From Shewanella sp. Choline-02u-19 (lineage in GTDB: Bacteria > Pseudomonadota > Gammaproteobacteria > Enterobacterales > Shewanellaceae), in contig NZ_PJBE01000012.1 in assembly GCF_002836205.1 (NCBI RefSeq), positions 124,001 through 188,000 of the forward strand: a stretch of DNA of 64,000 bases, read 5' to 3'. The notes under the pieces were generated by a model. It did not search any database and had not been told where the DNA came from. It worked only from the letters and a program-made list of their open reading frames with translations. Positions within the stretch are counted from its first letter, which is position 1. Each line of letters starts with the position of its first letter. Below are positions 1 through 9,509 of this stretch, one piece after another. Made by a program: the position numbers and the translations under genes.

Positions 1-204
1 GCGATGGTGATTATCGACGGTAAAGTTGCGTCGCGCATTGTGACGACAGCTGAAGTGATTAATAACCAGTGGCGTATTACGGATGGTTTGAATGTTGGTG
101 ATCAACTCATTGTTGAAGGCCTACAAAAAATTCGCCCTGGAGCACCTGTTAAAGCGGGTCCTTTAGTCGCGGATAAAAAACCTCAAGCACAACAACAGAA
201 ATAG
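1..204 (+). CDS. RND efflux periplasmic adaptor (MFP), C-terminal fragment
   Basis: The reading frame is open from the left edge, so only the last 67 or so residues are present. The segment reads as the membrane-proximal end of an AcrA/MexA-type membrane fusion protein: a strand-rich stretch, then the typical 'GLNVGDQLIVEGLQKIRPG' ending and a Lys/Gln-rich tail. Such adaptors link an inner-membrane RND pump to a TolC-like outer-membrane channel. The pump gene starts 9 bases after the stop, so the two are one operon. The true start lies outside the window; the ATG at base 4 is internal. Confidence 0.88.
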   Translation, partial: AMVIIDGKVASRIVTTAEVINNQWRITDGLNVGDQLIVEGLQKIRPGAPVKAGPLVADKKPQAQQQK

Positions 205-213
205 GGTAGAGCT

Positions 214-3200
214 ATGGCACGTTTCTTTATTGATCGCCCTATTTTTGCTTGGGTAATCGCCATTATTGTGATGCTGGCCGGGGTGTTATCTATCTTCGGC
301 TTACCCGTGTCTCAATATCCTAATATTGCACCGCCATCGGTAGTGATTAGCGCTGTTTATCCTGGTGCGTCAGCTAAGACGATGGAAGATTCAGTTACCC
401 AGGTAATTGAGCAGCGCATGACGGGTCTTGATAACCTGCGCTATATATCTTCAACCAGTGATAGCTTTGGTAATGCGCAAATTACCTTAACCTTTAATGC
501 CGAAGCCGATCCTGATATTGCTCAGGTGCAGGTGCAAAACAAGCTTCAGCTTGCGATGCCATTGTTACCGCAAGAGGTACAAGCTCAAGGTGTTAATGTC
601 GCGAAGTCGAGTGCTGGCTTCTTGATGGTGGTGGGTTTTGTATCTCAAGATGGCTCTTTAGATAAAAATGACATTTCTGACTATGTAGCCTCAAATGTGC
701 AAGATCCTATGAGTCGTGTCCCTGGTGTGGGTACGATTCAGCTGTTTGGCGCGCAATATGCGATGCGTATCTGGTTAGATCCGCTTAAGTTGACCCAATA
801 TAACTTGACCAGCATGGACATTATCTCCTCTATAAAAGAGCAGAATGCACAGGTTTCGGCAGGTCAGTTGGGTGGTTCCCCATCGGTAGCAGGACAAGAG
901 CTTAACGCGACTGTTTCGGCACAAAGCCGTTTACAAACTGCCGATCAGTTTAAGAAAATCATTATTAAAGCTGACTCTTCCGGTGCAAAGGTCTATCTCG
1001 AAGATGTTGCGCGAGTTGAGTTGGGCGCAGAAAGCTATGCGGTAGAATCTTTCTACAACGGCAAACCTGCAGCAGGTCTTGGTATTCAGTTAGCGACTGG
1101 CGCAAACGCGTTAGCAACGGCTGAAGGTGTTCGTAAAAAAATTGCTGAGTTACAGCCATTTTTTCCCGAAGGTATGGAGATAGTATATCCCTACGACACC
1201 ACACCGTTCGTTGAAAAATCGATTGAAGGTGTAGTGCATACACTGCTTGAAGCTATCGTACTGGTATTCTTAATCATGTACCTGTTCTTGCAGAACTTCC
1301 GTGCAACGCTAATTCCAACGATTGCTGTACCTGTTGTATTGCTCGGTACATTCGCTATTTTGTCGTTCGCAGGCTTTTCCATCAACACCTTGACCATGTT
1401 TGCCATGGTATTGGCGATTGGTTTGCTGGTGGATGATGCGATTGTGGTGGTAGAAAACGTCGAACGTGTGATGCAGGAGGAGGGGTTAAGCCCCATCGAA
1501 GCGACTAAGAAGTCGATGGATCAGATCACTGGCGCACTAGTGGGTATTGGTTTGACGTTGTCAGCGGTATTCGTGCCTATGGCATTTATGTCGGGTTCAA
1601 CTGGTGTTATTTACAGGCAGTTCTCGATAACTATCGTTTCAGCAATGGCATTATCTGTGATGGTGGCGATTATTTTAACGCCAGCACTTTGTGCCACCAT
1701 GCTTAAACCTATTGCTAAAGGTGAGAGCCATACAAAAACAGGCTTCTTTGGTTGGTTTAACCGCAAGTTTGATGCGATGACTTCGCGTTATGAAGCGAGT
1801 GTTGCGGCGATGATCAAGCGTGCTGGTCGTACTATGATGGTATATCTTGCCATTACGGTCGCAGTGGGCTGGATATTTATGCGTATGCCAACAGCCTTCT
1901 TACCCGATGAAGATCAGGGGATCATGTTTACTCAGGCAATCTTGCCGGTGAACTCAACCCAACAGGCGACGCAAGACGTATTGGACGATGTGACAGACTT
2001 TTATTTGAATACTGAGGGCGATAACGTTAAATCAGTATTTAGTGTTTCCGGCTTTAGTTTTGCGGGTAACGGTCAAAACATGGGTATTGCGTTTGTTAGT
2101 CTAAAAGATTGGTCTGAGCGTCAAAACCCAGGTCAAGATGTGCAATCAGTTGCTGGACGTGCCATGGGCATGTTTATGCAGATGAAAGAGGCCTTTGTAT
2201 TTGCGTTCGTGCCGCCCGCGGTTATCGAGCTAGGTACTGCCAATGGTTTCGATTTCTATCTGCAGGACAGAAATGGTCAAGGTCATGAAAAGCTTGTCGA
2301 AGCACGGAACATCTTATTAGGCATGGCATCGAAAAATCCAAACCTAGTGGGTGTACGCCCGAATGGCCAAGAGGATGCACCGCTTTATCAAGTGCATATC
2401 GATCATGCAAAACTGCGTGCATTGAGTGTCGACATTAGTGCGGTTAACAGCGTACTGGGTACAGCTTGGGGTGGTAACTACGTCAACGACTTTATTGACC
2501 GTGGCCGAGTGAAAAAAGTGTATGTTCAAGGTGAAGCGGATTACCGCATGCAGCCTGACGATATGGACTCTTGGTACGTGAAGAACACTCAAGGCGAAAT
2601 GGTGCCATTCTCGGCATTTGCGACGGGTTCTTGGGAGTATGGCTCTCCTCGTCTAGAGCGCTTTAACGGTCTCCCCGCGATGAATATTCAAGGGGGTGTG
2701 GCAGAAGGCTTTAGTACCGGCGAGGCGATGAATATCATCGAAGAGATGGTCAAGAAACTACCGCCAGGATTTGGTGTTGAGTGGAATGGTTTATCTTATG
2801 AAGAGCGTCTTTCTGGTAATCAAGCCCCGATGCTCTATGCATTGTCGGTTGTGGTGGTCTTCCTCGTACTTGCGGCACTGTATGAAAGTTGGTCGGTTCC
2901 ATTTGCAGTGATATTAGTGATCCCGCTGGGTATTATTGGCGCACTGATAGCGATGAATGGCCGTGGTTTACCTAACGATGTCTTTTTCCAAGTGGGTCTG
3001 TTAACCACGGTGGGGCTTGCAACCAAAAATGCCATCTTGATCGTAGAATTCGCCAAAGAGTTCTACGATAAGGGCGCAGGCTTAGTGGAAGCAACGCTGC
3101 ATGCGGTTCGAGTGCGTTTACGTCCAATTTTGATGACGTCACTGGCATTCGGTCTTGGTGTTGTGCCACTTGCCATTAGTAGCGGTGTAGGTTCTGGTAG

Positions 3201-3369
3201 CCAAAACGCTATTGGTACTGCGGTACTGGGCGGCATGATGAGCTCAACCTTTATGGGGCTCTTCTTTATCCCAATCTTCTTCGTGGTTGTTGAACGTATC
3301 TTCAGCAAGCGAGAAAAGAAAGGGGCTAACGTTGAGGCTGCAAAAGTCGAGACACCCAAAACTGAATAA
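214..3369 (+). CDS. RND multidrug efflux pump, inner-membrane subunit (HAE1 / AcrB type)
   Basis: At 1051 residues it has the normal AcrB/MexB length. It starts with MARFFIDRPIFAWVIAI, the classic HAE1 first membrane helix. The proton-relay residues are visible: the paired Asp in 'GLLVDDAIVVVENVERV' (helix 4) and the Lys in 'ATKNAILIVEFAKE' (helix 10). Two large periplasmic loops lie between helices 1-2 and 7-8, as expected. It would expel lipophilic drugs, dyes or bile-like compounds by proton antiport in complex with the adaptor encoded just upstream and a TolC-like channel not seen here. The start follows a GGTAGAG ribosome site. Substrate range cannot be told from sequence. Confidence 0.96.
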   Translation: MARFFIDRPIFAWVIAIIVMLAGVLSIFGLPVSQYPNIAPPSVVISAVYPGASAKTMEDSVTQVIEQRMTGLDNLRYISSTSDSFGNAQITLTFNAEADPDIAQVQVQNKLQLAMPLLPQEVQAQGVNVAKSSAGFLMVVGFVSQDGSLDKNDISDYVASNVQDPMSRVPGVGTIQLFGAQYAMRIWLDPLKLTQYNLTSMDIISSIKEQNAQVSAGQLGGSPSVAGQELNATVSAQSRLQTADQFKKIIIKADSSGAKVYLEDVARVELGAESYAVESFYNGKPAAGLGIQLATGANALATAEGVRKKIAELQPFFPEGMEIVYPYDTTPFVEKSIEGVVHTLLEAIVLVFLIMYLFLQNFRATLIPTIAVPVVLLGTFAILSFAGFSINTLTMFAMVLAIGLLVDDAIVVVENVERVMQEEGLSPIEATKKSMDQITGALVGIGLTLSAVFVPMAFMSGSTGVIYRQFSITIVSAMALSVMVAIILTPALCATMLKPIAKGESHTKTGFFGWFNRKFDAMTSRYEASVAAMIKRAGRTMMVYLAITVAVGWIFMRMPTAFLPDEDQGIMFTQAILPVNSTQQATQDVLDDVTDFYLNTEGDNVKSVFSVSGFSFAGNGQNMGIAFVSLKDWSERQNPGQDVQSVAGRAMGMFMQMKEAFVFAFVPPAVIELGTANGFDFYLQDRNGQGHEKLVEARNILLGMASKNPNLVGVRPNGQEDAPLYQVHIDHAKLRALSVDISAVNSVLGTAWGGNYVNDFIDRGRVKKVYVQGEADYRMQPDDMDSWYVKNTQGEMVPFSAFATGSWEYGSPRLERFNGLPAMNIQGGVAEGFSTGEAMNIIEEMVKKLPPGFGVEWNGLSYEERLSGNQAPMLYALSVVVVFLVLAALYESWSVPFAVILVIPLGIIGALIAMNGRGLPNDVFFQVGLLTTVGLATKNAILIVEFAKEFYDKGAGLVEATLHAVRVRLRPILMTSLAFGLGVVPLAISSGVGSGSQNAIGTAVLGGMMSSTFMGLFFIPIFFVVVERIFSKREKKGANVEAAKVETPKTE

Positions 3370-3391
3370 CGTTAAGGTTATTAGGTGATAT

Positions 3392-3420
3392 AAAAAAGCC
3401 CAGCAAATGCTGGGCTTTTT
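3392..3420 (+). terminator. Rho-independent terminator of the RND efflux operon
   Basis: A perfect stem (AGCCCAGCA / TGCTGGGCT) with a 2-base loop is preceded by an A-run and followed by a T-run, 23 bases after the pump stop codon. The flanking A and T runs also let it work on the other strand. Confidence 0.92.
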
Positions 3421-3794
3421 GTTGCGCTTTTATCGGTGTTGTTAGCCGCAAATCAGCCCCTAGGAGCCTAGCGGTAAAGATGCGCTATCACGGGGAATAA
3501 TCTTTTTATTGGATACGCGACCTAACTCATGGTGGCAGTGCGTTGTTAGCAGGAAAAGTGCTTCTTATACCAATTGTATTAAGTATCTGTTCATCCAGTG
3601 GGAATTCAAATCGCTGAAGGCAAGTCGGAAACATGAAGCTAATAGTTGTTCTCGGCTCTGGCATCCTCGGTAATTGCCCCATGCATGACTCTACCTCCTA
3701 AATCTGACCTGAACGTCAGTGGTTATGATCACCAGCAACCTCTAAATGTAGGATTCAGAGCGGCGACAAGTTATGGTGCTAATCTCAATAAAAA
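3421..3794. other. Intergenic stretch without a supportable gene
   Basis: I see no convincing gene. A short plus-strand frame at 3646-3873 has no ribosome site and no recognisable content. Part of the stretch (about 3566-3700) has the look of a dispersed intergenic repeat, but only one copy is in the window, so this is an impression only. Confidence 0.4.
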
Positions 3795-3821
3795 GCCCTC
3801 ATCAATTGAAGTGACAAGGGC
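3795..3821 (-). terminator. Terminator downstream of the AbgT-type transporter
   Basis: Read on the minus strand, GCCCTTGTCAC and GATGAGGGC form an imperfect hairpin followed by CTTTTTATT. It lies about 50 bases beyond the stop codon of the minus-strand transporter gene. Confidence 0.7.
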
Positions 3822-3869
3822 GATTGTTTCGAGTTCTATTTCCAAGCCGTTTGAGTATATTCCTGTACT

Positions 3870-5489
3870 TTAAGGCGTGTAATAAGTCTCTGCACCAGGT
3901 CCTACTGGTAGGCCAAAGACAAACACCCAGATGAAGAAAAAACAGGTCCAGCCAACGAAGAACACCATCGAGTAAGGCAACATGGTTGCGACCAGTGTTC
4001 CTATGCCAAGGTTCTTTTTATATTGAGACGCCACTGCCAGAATCAAGCCGAAGTAACTCATCATAGGCGTGATGAGGTTTGTCACTGAGTCGCCAATTCT
4101 ATACGCCGCCTGAATGGTTTCTGGTGCATAACCTACCAGCATCAACATGGGGACGAAAATAGGCGCAGTAACCGCCCATTGCGCTGATGCACTGCCGAGC
4201 ATTAAGTTGATAAAACCGCACATCATAATAAACAGTAAAAACACTAATGGCCCGGTTAGGCCAATAGTGGTTAACGCATCGGCGCCTGATACGGCCAATA
4301 CCGCGCCTAAGTTGGTCCATTTGAAGAAAGCGACAAATTGCGAAGCAAAAAACACCAATACAATGTACATCCCCATACTGCTCATGCTGTGAGACATGGC
4401 ATTAATCACATCAACATCACGCTTCATGCTGCCAACGACGCGGCCATAAACCAGCCCCGGAATGGCAAAACAGACAAAGATAAAGGCAACTATTCCTTTT
4501 AGGAACGGCGAGCCTGCAACAAGCCCGGTATCAGGGTTTCTTAATGGTGCGCCTTCAGGTACAACCGTTAGCGCTAATAACAGCGACATAGCGAGTACTG
4601 TCAGTCCCGCAACTTTGAGAGCTTTCTTCTCTAGTTTTGTCACGCCATCCATTTTTTGTTGACTGAGATCGGTGGCCGCTTCGCTAGGATCATATTTGCC
4701 GAGTTTTGGCTCCACAATTTTCTCGGTTACTAATGCCCCTAGAATGGTGATTAAAAAGGTAGAGACAAACATGAAGTACCAGTTTGCTTCAGGGCCTACT
4801 AGATAATCAGGGTCAATCATTTGCGCCGCAGTTTCGGTGATCCCAGAAAGTAACGGATCGACAGTACCGAGCAGTAGGTTGGCACTGTAACCTCCCGACA
4901 CGCCGGCAAACGCAGCGGCTAAGCCCGCCAATGGGTGTCGTCCCAACGAATGGAAGATCATGGCAGCCATAGGGATCAGTACCACATAGCCAAGTTCGGC
5001 AGCGGTGTTAGACACAATCCCGGCAAATACAATGGTCAAGGTGACTAAACGTTTTGAAGCGCCCATCACCAATAAACGCATGGCAGCGGAAAGTAATCCG
5101 GAACGTTCAGCGATACCCACGCCTAATAGCGCAACCAATACCGTGCCTAATGGCGTAAAACCAGTGAAGTTGGTGACAAGGTTTGAAACTATCATCCGTA
5201 AGCCTTCAGCGTTCATTAGGCTTACCACATGGATGAGACCATCAGCACTACGTCCAGATGATCCCTCTGGGCGAGGGTCTATAACGGTGAGTTCAAAGTA
5301 GCCTGCAATACCACTGATAACGACGACCGCGGCACAAAAGAGTGCAAATAGTGTAATAGGGTGTGGCAGTAAATTGCCGAGTCGTTCAACAACGTTGAGG
5401 AAGTTTACGAACCAACCGCTCTGCTGTGTTTCAGGGCTTGTGGGTGGATCATTGGGTAGAGGCAAGCTCTCACCTTTATCGGTGCTCAT
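3870..5489 (-). CDS. AbgT-family transporter (p-aminobenzoyl-glutamate transport / antimetabolite efflux family)
   Basis: The 539-residue membrane protein has about a dozen hydrophobic segments. AbgT-like features include the N-terminal 'VERLGNLLPHPITLFALF' and 'GIAERSGLLSAAMR' segments, the 'VSNTAAELGYVVLIPMAAMIF' hairpin and the C-terminal 'RIGDSVTNLITPMMSYFG' motif. Family members import p-aminobenzoyl-glutamate (E. coli AbgT) or export sulfonamide-type antimetabolites using ion gradients. No abgAB hydrolase genes lie nearby, so import for folate salvage is not supported by context. It appears to be a single-gene unit with its own terminator. The start ATG has a GGATGATG-type site upstream. 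Confidence 0.93.
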   Translation of the reverse strand: MSTDKGESLPLPNDPPTSPETQQSGWFVNFLNVVERLGNLLPHPITLFALFCAAVVVISGIAGYFELTVIDPRPEGSSGRSADGLIHVVSLMNAEGLRMIVSNLVTNFTGFTPLGTVLVALLGVGIAERSGLLSAAMRLLVMGASKRLVTLTIVFAGIVSNTAAELGYVVLIPMAAMIFHSLGRHPLAGLAAAFAGVSGGYSANLLLGTVDPLLSGITETAAQMIDPDYLVGPEANWYFMFVSTFLITILGALVTEKIVEPKLGKYDPSEAATDLSQQKMDGVTKLEKKALKVAGLTVLAMSLLLALTVVPEGAPLRNPDTGLVAGSPFLKGIVAFIFVCFAIPGLVYGRVVGSMKRDVDVINAMSHSMSSMGMYIVLVFFASQFVAFFKWTNLGAVLAVSGADALTTIGLTGPLVFLLFIMMCGFINLMLGSASAQWAVTAPIFVPMLMLVGYAPETIQAAYRIGDSVTNLITPMMSYFGLILAVASQYKKNLGIGTLVATMLPYSMVFFVGWTCFFFIWVFVFGLPVGPGAETYYTP

Positions 5490-5713
5490 TTCATCATCCT
5501 TCAGTTGTGGGTATTTATTTGTTTTTATAATTATTAAATGTCATTTTTATGTTTACTTAATATCAGTTTCATAGCGTGAAAGCGGTAGGAATGTAAACTG
5601 ACCTTGCATGATGGATAACAACAATTAATTGAACCTTAAAAGGGATTGGCGGCAGGTAACAAACTCACGGCTGGCTTTGGATTAAAGGGCTTTAAAGCGG
5701 AGGCTAAACGACA

Positions 5714-6605
5714 GGCAAAAAAAAAGGACTCATAAATTATGAGTCCAAAAGGGATTGATTGGTTAACAATGCTCGTTGAATGAATGTCCGCTAGGGATGA
5801 CACCAATATAGCGCGCTATAGCTGTATCAACGCTGAACACCAACAGCAGATTAGATGAACAGTTATTCATGTTAACTAATGGCTTAGTCACCCGTGAAAG
5901 CATGCCGGGATTATCAAATTTCAGGCAAAAAAAAAGACTCATAAAAAATGAGTCCAAAAGGGATTGATTGGTTAACAATGTCCGCTAGGGATAACACCAA
6001 TATAGCGCGCTATAGCTGTATCAACGCTGAACGCCAATAGCAGATTAGATGAACAGTTATTCATGTTAACTAATGGCTTAGTAACCCGTGAAAGCGTGCC
6101 GGGATTATCAAATTTCAGGCAAAAAAAAGGACTCATAAATAATGAGTCCAAAAGGGATTGATTGGTTAACAATGTCCGCTAGGGATAACACCAATATAGC
6201 GCGCTATAGCTGTATCAACGCTGAACACCAATAGCAGATTAGATGAGCCGTTATTCATGTTAACTAATGGCTTAGTCACCCGTGAAAGCGTGCCGGGATT
6301 ATCAAATTTCAGGCAAAAAAAAGGACTCATAAATAATGAGTCCAAAAGGGATTGATTGGTTAACAATGTCCGCTAGGGATGACACCAATATAGCGTGCTA
6401 TAGCTGTATCAACGCTGAACACCAACAGTAGATTAGATGAGCCGTTATTCATGTTAATAATGGTCTAGTCATCCGTAAAAGTGTGTTGGTATTGTCGGAT
6501 TTTAGACACAAAAAAGGACTCATAAATAATGCGTCCAAAAGAGATTGATGGGTTTACGATGTCGGTTATGGCTGACACTAATATATCGATGTGTCGCAGC
6601 CTATA
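5714..6605. repeat. Tandem array of about 194-bp repeats, each with a terminator-like hairpin
   Basis: Units begin at about 5714 (210 bp, with a 15-bp insertion near 5772), 5924 (194 bp), 6118 (194 bp), 6312 (193 bp) and a decayed partial copy at 6505. The middle units are more than 90% identical by eye. Each unit opens with an A-run and the hairpin GGACTCAT-loop-ATGAGTCC, which on the minus strand is an 8-bp stem followed by 8 or more T's, a good intrinsic terminator. Each also carries the palindrome TATAGCGCGCTATA (e.g. 5807-5820), mutated in the later copies. Chained minus-strand frames of 66-71 codons arise from the periodicity. No gene is evident within the array. The function is unknown; the array could be tandem small-RNA genes, a protein-binding array or a plain minisatellite. 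Confidence 0.93.
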
Positions 6606-7127
6606 AGCTAAAAATAAGTAAGCTGTTTTTGGTTAACATATTGAGTTTGCGAGATTTGAAGTGAGTATTCTGCCTAATAGCATCAAATTCACTAGCAATA
6701 AGTCATAACTATAGCTTTAGCGGTAAATTATTGGCAATAATGGTAATAATAATTGTGAGGTTGTACAAAAAAACACTAGAGATAAAACACCTTTAGTCTT
6801 TGAAGCATAAGTTAATAAATTATATCGCTGATGATAAAGTAGTCGCTTAATTTAATTTGGTGAAGTTTAATCATTAATGGTGCTAAACCCTCAGATTACA
6901 ACGTTCTAATGTGACTTTTCAGCGATAAAGGTAGCAACTTGGTGAGATGTGCGTTAAAAAACACCACGGAAAATGCTGGCAAGTCACTCTATTAGGCTGG
7001 ATTTTGGTCGCTAAATGAGTAACAGTGTGGCTACTAAAGCCAAGAGTAGCGCCAAAAAATGATTATTTTTCCTGCGCATTGGCAAAGATGCCTATAAAAA
7101 AGGGCACCAAAACAATAAGGATATACA
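6606..7127. other. AT-rich intergenic region upstream of lemA
   Basis: About 520 bases between the repeat array and the LemA-family gene. No open frame with a ribosome site and no clear RNA gene was seen. It must contain the promoter for the downstream three-gene operon, but I cannot place it with confidence. Confidence 0.4.
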
Positions 7128-7697
7128 ATGGAAGGTATTATGTTGGGCTTAGGGTTGGTGGTGATTATTGCTTACCTCTGGTATGTCAGTTTAATTAAAA
7201 AACGCAATGCAGGCCGAGAAGCCTTATCTGGCATCGATGTGCAGTTGAAGAAGCGCTCGAATTTAGTACCCAATATATTAAAGATTGCGCAGAAGTACAT
7301 GGAGCATGAAAAATCACTGTTAACTGAGATCACCGCGCTAAGAACCCAAGCAATAGAAAGGTACAGCGATACCGATCCTGATGCGGTTAAAGCGCACTTA
7401 GAGGTATCAGAGCTGCTTAATCAAAAAATGTCACAGCTTATGGTTAATGTCGAAAACTATCCTGAACTTCGCTCCGACAACACCATGTTGCAAGCGATGC
7501 AAACCTATAATGAAGTCGAAGCCCAGCTTTCAGCTGCACGTCGCTTTTATAATAGTGCGGTTTCAGAGCTCAATACTGCCGTAGAGATCTTTCCGGGTTC
7601 AATCATAGCATCCATGGCGAGTGTTAAAGTGATGCCCTTTTATGAAGCTGACGAGGTGTCCAAAGCACCAGTGGATGCGGCTGACTTTTTAAAGTAG
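7128..7697 (+). CDS. LemA family protein
   Basis: The 189-residue protein has one N-terminal membrane helix (residues about 4-23) followed by a helical bundle. The LemA signature runs 'LSGIDVQLKKRSNLVPNIL', then 'EKSLLTEITALRTQA' and the conserved 'ENYPELRSD' and 'YN..VSELNTAVEIFPGSIIA' segments. LemA proteins are membrane-anchored with an external or periplasmic helical domain; their molecular role is not settled. A good GGATATACA site precedes the ATG. The gene lies just ahead of a DUF3137 gene, a recurrent LemA partner, and probably shares its transcript. Confidence 0.95.
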   Translation: MEGIMLGLGLVVIIAYLWYVSLIKKRNAGREALSGIDVQLKKRSNLVPNILKIAQKYMEHEKSLLTEITALRTQAIERYSDTDPDAVKAHLEVSELLNQKMSQLMVNVENYPELRSDNTMLQAMQTYNEVEAQLSAARRFYNSAVSELNTAVEIFPGSIIASMASVKVMPFYEADEVSKAPVDAADFLK

Positions 7698-7788
7698 CAA
7701 GGGTCTTTTAGCGGTGCTGGTGTCAGTGCCGTTACCTGACTAGAGCGTATTATCGGGCAGAAATTATATTAGTTAACATTATGATTAT

Positions 7789-8811
7789 ATGAATATCATC
7801 GGTTTTATTTTTGGTGCGCCGATCAAGGCATTGCGTGGCGGTGATAGACTCAAAGCACCCGCAAGCGAGCAAGATGCATTTAAAGCACATTATCAACAGT
7901 GTATTGAACCGCTAAGCAGTAAATTTGAAAATGCCAGAGTTTCAAGTCTTAAAGCATGTCGTGGTAGGCTCTATTTGAGTGGCGCTATTTATGTTGGCTT
8001 GGTTATTCTGGCTTTAATGTTCAAGCCCATGCTTGCTTCAGCCTCAACCCCTGAAATTTTCTATCTGTTTTTGGCGGGTCTTTTATTACCTTTTTTGTGG
8101 TGGACAAATCGACCGATTAAACACTATAAGCAAGATGTGAAACAACGGGTCTATCCGCAAATATTCAAATACTTTGGTAGTGATTTTATTTTTAGTCGCG
8201 ATCATCAAATGAGTCTCACAGGACTTAAATCTTCAAAAATATTACCTCATTATGACGGAGCTAATTTCGATGATTATGTTCAAGGAACCTATAAAGGCGT
8301 TGAAATTGCGCTAAACGAACTGCATCTAACTAAGCAGGTGCAGCGTGATAAAAGCACCGATACCGTCAGTGTTTTTAAGGGGCTGATGATCGAGCTAAGC
8401 AGTCATAAAGCATTTCAAGGTCATACTGTGGTTGTTAAAAACCGTGGTGGGCTGATGAACTTTTTATCAGGAAGCTTTAAAGGATTAGATAGGGTAAAGC
8501 TGGAAGATCCTATTTTTGAAAAACAGTTTGATGTGTTTTCTACCGATCAAATAGAAGCAAGGTACCTGCTTACCGTGACCTTTATGGAGCGCTTACAAGC
8601 GCTGTCATCCAGTTTTGATAACAAAATCCAATGTGCCTTTTATCAAAACCGGTTACTGATTATGTTAGAGAGCAAAGATAATCGATTTGAAATGGCATCA
8701 ATATTTAAAGGGGCGACTTTTGAATATGAATTTAGCAAGATTAATAAAGAGATGAAGCAACTGTTTGCTATTGTCGACGTGCTTAAACTCGATAAATCGA
8801 TAGGGTTATGA
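7789..8811 (+). CDS. DUF3137 family membrane protein
   Basis: The 340-residue protein has a cytoplasmic N-terminal region, two adjacent membrane helices (residues about 65-105) and a C-terminal soluble domain containing 'FKGLMIELSSHKAFQGHTVVV'. This layout matches DUF3137 proteins, which are commonly encoded next to lemA. The two probably work as a membrane unit, but no biochemical role is known. The last four bases overlap the start of the next gene (ATGA), indicating translational coupling with the lytic transglycosylase. Confidence 0.85.
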   Translation: MNIIGFIFGAPIKALRGGDRLKAPASEQDAFKAHYQQCIEPLSSKFENARVSSLKACRGRLYLSGAIYVGLVILALMFKPMLASASTPEIFYLFLAGLLLPFLWWTNRPIKHYKQDVKQRVYPQIFKYFGSDFIFSRDHQMSLTGLKSSKILPHYDGANFDDYVQGTYKGVEIALNELHLTKQVQRDKSTDTVSVFKGLMIELSSHKAFQGHTVVVKNRGGLMNFLSGSFKGLDRVKLEDPIFEKQFDVFSTDQIEARYLLTVTFMERLQALSSSFDNKIQCAFYQNRLLIMLESKDNRFEMASIFKGATFEYEFSKINKEMKQLFAIVDVLKLDKSIGL

Positions 8812-9497
8812 TTAAGGCCTTATTGCTCTGCCTTGCCGCTTTGAGTTTATGCAGCTGGGCACAAACCAGTAAGCCGCATTTTGTGGCTAAACCGTCAGAT
8901 AAAAGTGTGTTGGGTAGTCAGAGAAATAGCAATAAGTCGAAGCAGGTAAAAAGCGATCCGAATCAGGTTTACCATTATCAGAATGCCGATGGGGTGGTGG
9001 TTTTTTCCGATAGACCGCCAGAGACAGGGCATTATCAAGTGCGTATTTATGACTGCTACGCCTGTAAACCCAGTTCAAATATTAACTGGCAGTCTATCCC
9101 GTTATTTACCCAACAATATAACGATGACATCCGGTTAGCCGCGAGAACCTACCAGTTAGAAGCCGCGTTAATCCGTGCCGTTATTCATGCTGAATCGTCA
9201 TTTAGACCTGCTGCAATTTCAAAGACGGGTGCACAAGGATTAATGCAGCTAATGCCAGCCACAGCTAAAGAGCTCGGCGTGACAGATGCTTTTAAACCGA
9301 GTCAAAATATTCAGGCGGGTAGCCGTTATTTAGCACAGCTGTTAAAGCGATTTGATGGTGATATTACTTTAGCATGCGCCGCATATAATGCCGGCGCTTC
9401 AAGGGTTGAGCAATATCGAGGCGTGCCGCCATTTCCCGAAACAAAAGCCTATGTTGAACGGGTCAATATTCTGTTACAACGCTATCGTAAAAGCTAA
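8808..9497 (+). CDS. Periplasmic lytic transglycosylase, SLT domain with N-terminal DUF4124-like region
   Basis: The 229-residue protein has a signal peptide (residues 1-18, ending ...LCSWA). Next comes a DUF4124-like segment ('VYHYQNADGVVVFSDRPP') and then an SLT/goose-lysozyme fold domain. The catalytic Glu is in 'RAVIHAESSFRPAAIS', and the 'GAQGLMQLMPATA' and 'ACAAYNAG' motifs follow. It would cleave the MurNAc-GlcNAc bond of peptidoglycan, leaving 1,6-anhydroMurNAc. It overlaps the DUF3137 gene by 4 bases, so a LemA/DUF3137/transglycosylase operon is likely. The DUF4124 segment is often found at the N terminus of such enzymes. Confidence 0.93.
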   Translation: MIKALLLCLAALSLCSWAQTSKPHFVAKPSDKSVLGSQRNSNKSKQVKSDPNQVYHYQNADGVVVFSDRPPETGHYQVRIYDCYACKPSSNINWQSIPLFTQQYNDDIRLAARTYQLEAALIRAVIHAESSFRPAAISKTGAQGLMQLMPATAKELGVTDAFKPSQNIQAGSRYLAQLLKRFDGDITLACAAYNAGASRVEQYRGVPPFPETKAYVERVNILLQRYRKS

Positions 9498-9509
9498 TTG
9501 TATTGAGGC

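Noticed and set aside
3646..3873. 75-codon plus-strand frame between the RND pump and the AbgT gene
   Set aside because: No ribosome site, no recognisable content, and it runs over the AbgT terminator and stop codon.
5763..6366. Three chained minus-strand frames of 66-71 codons starting with TTG
   Set aside because: They are produced by the repeat periodicity and run through the terminator-like hairpin; no good ribosome site is seen.
5714..6605. Possible CRISPR array
   Set aside because: Units of 194 bp are identical along their length with no variable spacers, and there are no cas genes.
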